Shown: piece by piece, positions 58,639 through 64,000 of the stretch
Layout: each line of letters begins with the position of its first letter
How positions within the stretch are numbered: the first letter of the stretch is position 1
NCBI GenBank assembly: GCA_900609035.2
Contig: UXAT02000012.1
Location: 141,278-205,277, forward strand
Origin: Candidatus Defluviicoccus seviourii
Lineage (GTDB): Bacteria; Pseudomonadota; Alphaproteobacteria; Rhodospirillales; Defluviicoccaceae
DNA: 64,000 nucleotides
Direction: 5' to 3'
Made by a program: the position numbers and the translations under genes
Notes under the pieces: model-generated
The model's input: only the letters and a program-made list of their open reading frames with translations
What the model was told of the DNA's origin: nothing
Databases searched by the model: none

Positions 58639-59655
58639 ATGATGTATTCAGGTTCTGCTGCTGCGCTTGCCTATACACCTGAGGTCGCTGAGGCGACGGC
58701 ACCGATTTTTGAGCGTGTGGCGCGCGTTATTCCTTCTATCGAGTGGCCGATACACGCACCGCTGGTTGCCGACATCCAGCGCCTGAAGCGCGAGCGCAAC
58801 GCCATCATCCTGGCCCACAACTACCAGACACCGGAGATCTATCACTGCGTTGCCGATATCGTCGGCGACTCGCTCGCGCTCGCCCAGCGCGCAGTCGACA
58901 CCGATGCGGACGTGATCGTGCTCGCCGGCGTGCACTTCATGGCGGAGACGGCAAAGCTCCTCAATCCGGACAAGACGGTGCTGATCCCCGATCAGGATGC
59001 CGGTTGCTCGCTCGCCGACTCGATCACGCCGGAAGATGTCCGCGCGCTGCGCGCCAGCTACCCGGGCGTGCCGGTCGTCACCTACGTCAACACGTCGGCG
59101 GCAGTGAAGGCGGAAACCGATATCTGCTGCACGTCCGGAAACGCGGTCAAGGTGGTCGAGTCGCTGGGCGTTGATCGCGTCCTGTTTCTTCCCGATGAGT
59201 ATCTTGCGAAGTACGTTGCGACCCAAACCAAGGTCAAGATCATCAGCTGGCATGGACACTGCGAAGTGCACGAGCGATTCAGCGCCGCCGAGATCCAGCA
59301 CTACCGCGAGGGCTTTGACAACCTTGTCGTGATCGCCCATCCGGAGTGTCCGCCGGAGGTGATCGCGGCTGCCGATTTTGCCGGCTCGACCGCGCAGATG
59401 ATCGATTACGTGCGCTCGAAGCGGCCGCGCCGCGTGCTGATGGTCACCGAGTGCTCAATGAGCGACAACGTCGCGGCCGAGATCGATGACGTCGAGTTCG
59501 TCCGCCCGTGCAACCTTTGCCCGCACATGAAGCGGATCACGCTCGACAAGATTCACCGCTCGCTCGAAACCCTGGAGCCGCGGGTCGAGGTCGATCCTGG
59601 CGTCGCGGAGCGGGCGCGCCGGTCCGTCGAACGCATGCTTGCCGTCGGCCGGTAA
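58639..59655 (+). CDS. nadA: Quinolinate synthase NadA
   Basis: NadA condenses iminoaspartate and dihydroxyacetone phosphate to quinolinate with a [4Fe-4S] cluster. The cluster cysteines are visible in [27 protein letters not shown] and [12 protein letters not shown]. The segment [20 protein letters not shown] is a family hallmark. Three ATGs lie close together (58618, 58639, 58642); I chose 58639, which has GGGG upstream and matches the length of relatives (338 residues). nadB follows 14 bp later. Confidence 0.95.
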   Translation: MMYSGSAAALAYTPEVAEATAPIFERVARVIPSIEWPIHAPLVADIQRLKRERNAIILAHNYQTPEIYHCVADIVGDSLALAQRAVDTDADVIVLAGVHFMAETAKLLNPDKTVLIPDQDAGCSLADSITPEDVRALRASYPGVPVVTYVNTSAAVKAETDICCTSGNAVKVVESLGVDRVLFLPDEYLAKYVATQTKVKIISWHGHCEVHERFSAAEIQHYREGFDNLVVIAHPECPPEVIAAADFAGSTAQMIDYVRSKRPRRVLMVTECSMSDNVAAEIDDVEFVRPCNLCPHMKRITLDKIHRSLETLEPRVEVDPGVAERARRSVERMLAVGR

Positions 59656-59669
59656 ACGGAGGATCCCGC

Positions 59670-61364
59670 ATGGCAACCGAGGAAACCGCCTGCGAGCATT
59701 GGCGTACCAACGTTGTGATCATCGGCTCGGGCGTCGCCGGGCTGGCCTGCGCCTTGGCGCTGGCGCCAACGCCGGTGATCGTCATGACCAAGACGGCCTC
59801 CCCCGTCAGCGGCTCGACGGCGCTCGCCCAGGGCGGAATCGCCGCCGCGATGGGGCGTGACGATACGCCCGAACAGCATGCGCGGGATACCGTCGACGCC
59901 GGCGCGGGCCTTGTTGACGAGGAGCGCGCATTGGTGCTGGCGCGCGAAGGCACAGAGGCAGTGCGGCGCCTGATTGCGGCCGGCATGCGTTTCGATCGCA
60001 AACCCGACGGCATGCTCTCTCTCGGGCGCGAAGCTGCGCACGGCAAAGCCCGCATCGTCCATGCCGGCGGTGATACGACCGGCCGCAACCTGAGCGAAAC
60101 GCTGGTCGAAATGGCGCGGGCGACGCCCTCGATCCGCCTCGTCAGCGACGCCTTCGTGCTCGACCTCATCGCCCAGCGCGGCCGCATCGGCGGCGTCGTT
60201 GCGGTCCACAAGAGCTTCGGGCGGATCCAGGTCCACGCCAACGCGGTTGTGCTCGCCTCAGGCGGTGTCGGCGGGCTGTGGTTGGAATCGACGACGCCGT
60301 TAGAGGCGACCGGCGACGGCCTCGCGTTGGCGGCGCGTGCCGGCGCCCGCATGGCCGATCTCGAGTTCATGCAGTTTCATCCGACCGCGCTGGTGCCGCG
60401 CCAGGCGCAGCGCGGCGACCGCCTCGCGCTGCTGACGGAAGCACTGCGCGGTGCTGGCGCCGTGCTGCTCGATGCGGCCGGCCGGCGGTTCATGCCGTCA
60501 GAGCACCCGTTGGCGGAGCTGGCGCCGCGTGACGTGGTGGCGCGCGCGATCGCCAAACGGCGCGCAACCGGCGAACCGGTGTTCCTCGATCTGCGACCGG
60601 CGCTCGCCAGCCGCGGCGCGGCGGCCTTTCCGCAGGCCCTGCGGCTGTGCCGGCAGGCCGGCTACGAGCCGACCCGGGAGCCGGTGCCGATTACGCCGGC
60701 AACGCATTACCATATGGGCGGAGTCGCGACCGATGGCGACGGCCACACCACGCTCGAGGGCCTGTGGGCGTGCGGTGAGGTCGCTTGCACCGGCGTCCAC
60801 GGTGCCAACCGGCTGGCCAGCAACTCGTTGCTGGAGGGGCTCGTATTCGGGGCGCGTGTCGCCGCCAGCATCCGCAGCGGGGAAGGTTCGTTCGCCTCGG
60901 CGGTCGAGAATCCGCGCGCGCTCCTTCCCACCGCCCCTTTGCCGCTGGAGGCGCTCGATCGAATGCGCCGCCGCCTGCGCGACATCATGACGCTCTATGC
61001 CGGCCTCCTCCGTAACGGCAAGGGTCTCGCGCGGGCAGCGGCCGAGCTCGCCGCGCTCGAAGCGGAATTGCAGCGGTTGGCCAGCGCTGGCACGGCCGAC
61101 AGCGCCGGAACCATCGGCACCGCCGGGCCCGCCAATGATTATCCCGCCATCGTCGCCTGGGGCGAGCTGCGCAACATGCTGCTTTCGGCGCGGCTGGTCG
61201 TTCACGCGGCCGATCGGCGGACGGAAAGCCGCGGCGCTCATTTCCGCAGCGATTATCCGCAGACCGATGCCGGCTGGCAGCACCGGCAGGTGATCAGCAC
61301 GACTGAGCTCGACCATCGCCTGCCTGCGTCCATTCCCCCTTTGCGCGCCACAAACGCCGGCTGA
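59670..61364 (+). CDS. nadB: L-aspartate oxidase NadB
   Basis: NadB oxidises L-aspartate to iminoaspartate for NadA. The 564-residue flavoprotein begins with the FAD motif VIIGSGVAGLACALAL. SGSTALAQGGIAAAMG, ATHYHMGGVATDGDGHT and GVHGANRLASNSLLEGLVFG are conserved FAD- and substrate-binding segments. AACGGAGGATC lies upstream of the ATG. The C-terminal 90 residues include a low-complexity Ala/Gly insertion (GTADSAGTIGTAGPAN) before the conserved WGELRNML. Confidence 0.95.
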   Translation: MATEETACEHWRTNVVIIGSGVAGLACALALAPTPVIVMTKTASPVSGSTALAQGGIAAAMGRDDTPEQHARDTVDAGAGLVDEERALVLAREGTEAVRRLIAAGMRFDRKPDGMLSLGREAAHGKARIVHAGGDTTGRNLSETLVEMARATPSIRLVSDAFVLDLIAQRGRIGGVVAVHKSFGRIQVHANAVVLASGGVGGLWLESTTPLEATGDGLALAARAGARMADLEFMQFHPTALVPRQAQRGDRLALLTEALRGAGAVLLDAAGRRFMPSEHPLAELAPRDVVARAIAKRRATGEPVFLDLRPALASRGAAAFPQALRLCRQAGYEPTREPVPITPATHYHMGGVATDGDGHTTLEGLWACGEVACTGVHGANRLASNSLLEGLVFGARVAASIRSGEGSFASAVENPRALLPTAPLPLEALDRMRRRLRDIMTLYAGLLRNGKGLARAAAELAALEAELQRLASAGTADSAGTIGTAGPANDYPAIVAWGELRNMLLSARLVVHAADRRTESRGAHFRSDYPQTDAGWQHRQVISTTELDHRLPASIPPLRATNAG

Positions 61365-61406
61365 ATACTGGCCTCCTCTCCTTCAATTCCTGCAAGGCAC
61401 ATCCCG

Positions 61407-62264
61407 ATGGCCGAAATCGCGACCCTTCATCCCCTGATCTTCCAGCCGATCCTCCGCCGCGCGCTGGAGGAGGATCTCGGCCTCGCCGGCGACATGACCT
61501 CCGACGTCGTGGTGCCGGAACACGCCCGTGCGCACGCGAGCCTGGTCAGCCGCAAGCCCGGCCGCATCGCCGGCCTGCAAGTCGCGCTGGCGACGTTCGC
61601 GATCCTGTCGCCAGAAATCACGACCCACTCCCAGCACGAGGACGGCGACGACGTCACCGCCGGCAGCACGCTCGCTCGCGTCGAAGGCCCGGCACGGGCA
61701 ATCCTGACGGCGGAGCGGACGGCGCTCAACCTCGTCTCACTGATGTCGGGCATCGCCACGGCAACGCGCGCCGCCGCCAAGGCGGTCGAAGGCACGACGA
61801 CGCGCATCTCATGCACCCGCAAGACGACGCCGGGCCTGCGCGCGCTGGAGAAGTATGCCGTCCGCGTCGGCGGCGGCATCAACCACCGCTTCGGCCTCGA
61901 TGACGGCGTCCTGATCAAGGACAATCACATCGCCGCCGTCGGCGGCATCCGCAACGCCGTCACCCGCGCGCGGCAGCGCCTGGGCCACATGGTGAAAATC
62001 GAGGTCGAGGTCGACACCCTCGACCAATTACGCGAGCTGATTTCCGTCGGCGCCGACGCGGTGCTGCTCGACAACATGGCACCGCCAACACTCCGCGAAG
62101 CCGTAGGTCTGGTTGACGGCCGGATGATCACCGAGGCCTCAGGCGGCATGAGCATCGACGTGCTGCCCGCAGTCGCGGCCACCGGCGTCGATATCGTCTC
62201 CATCGGCTGGCTGACCCACTCGGCGCCGATCCTCGACATCGGCCTCGATATCGAACCGGTCTGA
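61407..62264 (+). CDS. nadC: Nicotinate-nucleotide pyrophosphorylase NadC
   Basis: NadC (quinolinate phosphoribosyltransferase) makes nicotinate mononucleotide from quinolinate and PRPP. The 285-residue protein shows EEDLGLAGDMTSDVV, RTALNLVSLMSGIAT, CTRKTTPGLRALEKYAV and INHRFGLDDGVLIKDNH, all typical. It ends the nadABC operon, and its product is the substrate of NadD encoded divergently. Confidence 0.96.
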   Translation: MAEIATLHPLIFQPILRRALEEDLGLAGDMTSDVVVPEHARAHASLVSRKPGRIAGLQVALATFAILSPEITTHSQHEDGDDVTAGSTLARVEGPARAILTAERTALNLVSLMSGIATATRAAAKAVEGTTTRISCTRKTTPGLRALEKYAVRVGGGINHRFGLDDGVLIKDNHIAAVGGIRNAVTRARQRLGHMVKIEVEVDTLDQLRELISVGADAVLLDNMAPPTLREAVGLVDGRMITEASGGMSIDVLPAVAATGVDIVSIGWLTHSAPILDIGLDIEPV

Positions 62265-62286
62265 GCAGAGACTCGCGAGCACGCGT

Positions 62287-62326
62287 GCCGCGCCGCTGGT
62301 CTCGCCGCGCCGCTGGTCTCGCCGCG
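62287..62326. repeat. 17-bp tandem repeat after nadC
   Basis: The unit GCCGCGCCGCTGGTCTC occurs twice in tandem (62287-62303 and 62304-62320), followed by six bases of a third copy. It starts 22 bp after the nadC stop codon. It is likely to arise from replication slippage and may differ in copy number between strains. Confidence 0.8.
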
Positions 62327-62514
62327 TGCCGTCCGCAGCCAATTGAAGTACCCTAACGGGGGCTGCATTCGGCCCGTCTGATTGATACCAAAGCCGGACC
62401 TATAAACGCGTGCATTCGATGGGCCGCCTCAACCCGCTGACACGAGCGGACGGAGCGGGCGATCGGCTGCGCGAGCCAAACATGCCGGGCAATGAAGACA
62501 GACGAGGAGCGGCG

Positions 62515-63570
62515 ATGACCCTGGGGCAACAAAAAGCGCGTCATGCATCCACGACAGCGGCGGCAGAGAAGGAACATGTCCTGATCACGGGTGGCCTCGG
62601 CTTTATCGGCACCCATGTCGCCGACGGCTATCTGGCGGCAGGGCACCGGGTGAGCCTGCTCGACTCGATGGTTGCGGCGGTAACGGACGGCGCCTGGTAC
62701 CGCGGCAACCCGAACGTCACCATCATCCGCGAGAGCGTCGAGGCCTATTTTGCCGCCGGTGGCACGCTTGCCCCCTACGATCGCGTGATCCATGCGGCCT
62801 CGCATGTCGGCCCGGCGGGCATCCTCAAGTACGCCGGCCGGCTCGGCTTCGCGATCGTCGATGCCACCCATCAAATGATCGAGGCGTGCCTCAAGGAAGA
62901 CAAGCCCTTGTGCACCTTCAGCTCGGCCGAAACCTACGGCCGCAGCGGTGATCTCGCCGAAGGCGACACCATCGAAGTGCCGATGCCGTATAGTGCCCGC
63001 ATCGAGTACGCGATCGCCAAGACGCTGACCGAATGCATGTTGGCGAACAGCATCCAGCGCGGCTTGCGCGCGATCGCCATTCGGCCGTTCAATGTCACCG
63101 GCCCGCGGCAGTCGAAGGCGGGCGGGTTTGTCATGCCGACGTTCGTCCAACAAGGCCTCATGGGCCAGCCGATGACCGTCTTCCACACCGGCGAGCAGAC
63201 GCGCGCCTTTCTCTCCGCCGTCGATCTCACCCGCTTTCTGGTCGAATTCATGGACAAGGCGCTTGCCAGCGGCCAGCAGGTGTTCAATGTCGGCAACCCT
63301 GCGAACCGGATCACCGTCCGTGCTCTCGCCGATCATATCAACGCCCGGCTCGGCAATCCATCCACGGTCGTCTATGCCGATGCCAAGAAGATCCACGGCG
63401 CGCTTTACGAGGAGGCGGTCTCGATCCACAAAACGCCGGTGATCGACCGTGCCCGCGCGCTGGGCTGGGAGCCGCGGGTCGACCTTGACGCGCTCGTCGA
63501 CGAGACGATCGACTTCTACCGCCAGCATGAGGACATGCGCGCCCGTGAGCTTGCTCGCTCAGCTGCGTAG
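62515..63570 (+). CDS. NAD-dependent epimerase/dehydratase (extended SDR)
   Basis: A 351-residue extended SDR. The NAD motif ITGGLGFIGTHVADGYLAAG is followed by FSSAETYGRSGDLAEGD and EYAIAKTLTE with the Tyr-x3-Lys pair. It resembles nucleotide-sugar epimerases of surface-glycan or methyl-branched sugar pathways; the exact sugar is unknown. I start at the ATG 62515, which has a GAGGAG site five bases before it; ATGs upstream (62419, 62482) would add a non-conserved leader. It overlaps the next gene by 26 bp, and both probably start a sugar-modification cluster beyond the right edge. Confidence 0.86.
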   Translation: MTLGQQKARHASTTAAAEKEHVLITGGLGFIGTHVADGYLAAGHRVSLLDSMVAAVTDGAWYRGNPNVTIIRESVEAYFAAGGTLAPYDRVIHAASHVGPAGILKYAGRLGFAIVDATHQMIEACLKEDKPLCTFSSAETYGRSGDLAEGDTIEVPMPYSARIEYAIAKTLTECMLANSIQRGLRAIAIRPFNVTGPRQSKAGGFVMPTFVQQGLMGQPMTVFHTGEQTRAFLSAVDLTRFLVEFMDKALASGQQVFNVGNPANRITVRALADHINARLGNPSTVVYADAKKIHGALYEEAVSIHKTPVIDRARALGWEPRVDLDALVDETIDFYRQHEDMRARELARSAA

Positions 63571-64000
63571 CGTCGTTATCATCGCGCCGCACGCCGATGA
63601 CGATGTCCTCGGCTGCGGCGGCCTCATGGCACGGCTGAAGGGCAGCGGCGCCGCCGTCCACGTCGTCTTCATGGCAGTCGACGGCTTCCATCACTTCGGC
63701 TACGAGGGCCGCACCGGGTGTGCCCAGCGGGTCCAGGAGATCGAGGCTGTTGCCGCTCTGCTGGGCTTCAGCTGGGAAATCCTCTACCGCGACCAGGACC
63801 TGATCGAAAAGCTCGACACCTTGCCCAAGCGCGACCTGGTCGAGCACTTCGAGCGGGTGTTCAATGAACGCAAGCCGGATCTGCTGGTCCTGCCCGGCCG
63901 AATCGACTACGACCAGGACCACCGCCGCACCTTCGAGACCGCCTTTGCCGCCGCCCGGCCGATTGCACCCCAGTTCGGCAAGTGGCTGATCCCGCACGTG
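63545..64000 (+). CDS. PIG-L/LmbE-type deacetylase (5' part, runs off the window)
   Basis: The 152 codons in the window encode the start of a zinc-dependent N-acyl-glucosamine-type deacetylase. IIAPHADDDVLGCGGLMARL at residues 12-31 is the family's metal-binding motif (usually HPDDE), and DYDQDHRRTFETAF carries the distal His. The start is a GTG at 63545, inside the end of the upstream epimerase gene. Substrate unknown; together with that gene it suggests modification of a surface sugar or a carbohydrate-linked lipid. Confidence 0.83.
   Translation, partial: MSLLAQLRSVVIIAPHADDDVLGCGGLMARLKGSGAAVHVVFMAVDGFHHFGYEGRTGCAQRVQEIEAVAALLGFSWEILYRDQDLIEKLDTLPKRDLVEHFERVFNERKPDLLVLPGRIDYDQDHRRTFETAFAAARPIAPQFGKWLIPHV

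Overview
The window is about 64 kb of GC-rich chromosome that reads like a nitrogen-fixing alphaproteobacterium, most probably of the Rhodospirillales. The reasons are draT divergent from nifHDK, NifA/sigma-54 promoters, the atpHAGDC order, nadABC next to nadD-rsfS, and conserved gene pairs such as plsC-ydcF, lysA-TIGR02302 and ctpA-deacetylase-rppH. The taxonomic placement is inferred from gene content and order, not from a marker-gene comparison. I recognised no rRNA, tRNA or CRISPR array.

Layout. (1) 1-13,967: nitrogen fixation. A partial draT faces nifH-nifD-nifK-nifE-nifN-nifX-ferredoxin-nifQ, with two overlapping NifA sites and a sigma-54 promoter between them. A second NifA/sigma-54 promoter starts iscA-nifV-nifW, followed by a fused electron-bifurcating NfnAB-type oxidoreductase and a [2Fe-2S] ferredoxin. 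(2) 14,004-24,240: an amino-acid and 2-oxoacid block. livKHMGF (minus strand, with its own consensus sigma-54 promoter) diverges from iorA-iorB/ferredoxin-korA-korB-korC. Everything in this block either imports amino acids or oxidises 2-oxoacids with ferredoxin as electron acceptor, so it is a plausible reductant supply for the neighbouring nitrogenase. (3) 24.3-27.5 kb: a small accessory patch with an orphan protein, a universal stress protein, a decayed IS1595-like transposase and an Mrr-like restriction enzyme. (4) 27.7-41.8 kb: housekeeping genes, namely plsC, ydcF, a zinc-ribbon protein, a TIGR02302 protein, lysA and an overlooked small lipoprotein gene, a glycosyltransferase, queC and a queuosine-precursor-type transporter, a chemoreceptor, a GNAT enzyme, endonuclease V and a SixA-like phosphatase. 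(5) 41.9-46.8 kb: the F1 ATP synthase operon atpHAGDC. (6) 47.1-57.7 kb: priA, DUF484-xerC, a nucleotide-sugar epimerase, folB with a pteridine-reductase-like SDR, rppH, a divergent polysaccharide deacetylase, ctpA and rsfS. (7) 57.8-62.3 kb: NAD synthesis, nadD divergent from nadA-nadB-nadC. (8) 62.5 kb to the end: a sugar epimerase and a truncated PIG-L-type deacetylase.

A dispersed 119-121 bp element occurs three times (17,354, 34,784 and 52,534). It has CTAG-type ends and folds into two hairpins. In all three places a neighbouring gene (livK, a glycosyltransferase, folB) ends with a TAG stop codon that lies inside the element's terminal CTAG. This looks like a non-autonomous IS630-type (TA-duplicating, CTAG-targeting) miniature element that settles on amber stop codons.

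Two conserved neighbourhoods look shortened: no ftsEX between ydcF and the zinc-ribbon gene, and no rlmH-gpmI-envC between rsfS and ctpA. All coordinates were worked out by eye from the sequence; functional names rest on recognisable motifs, family knowledge and gene order.
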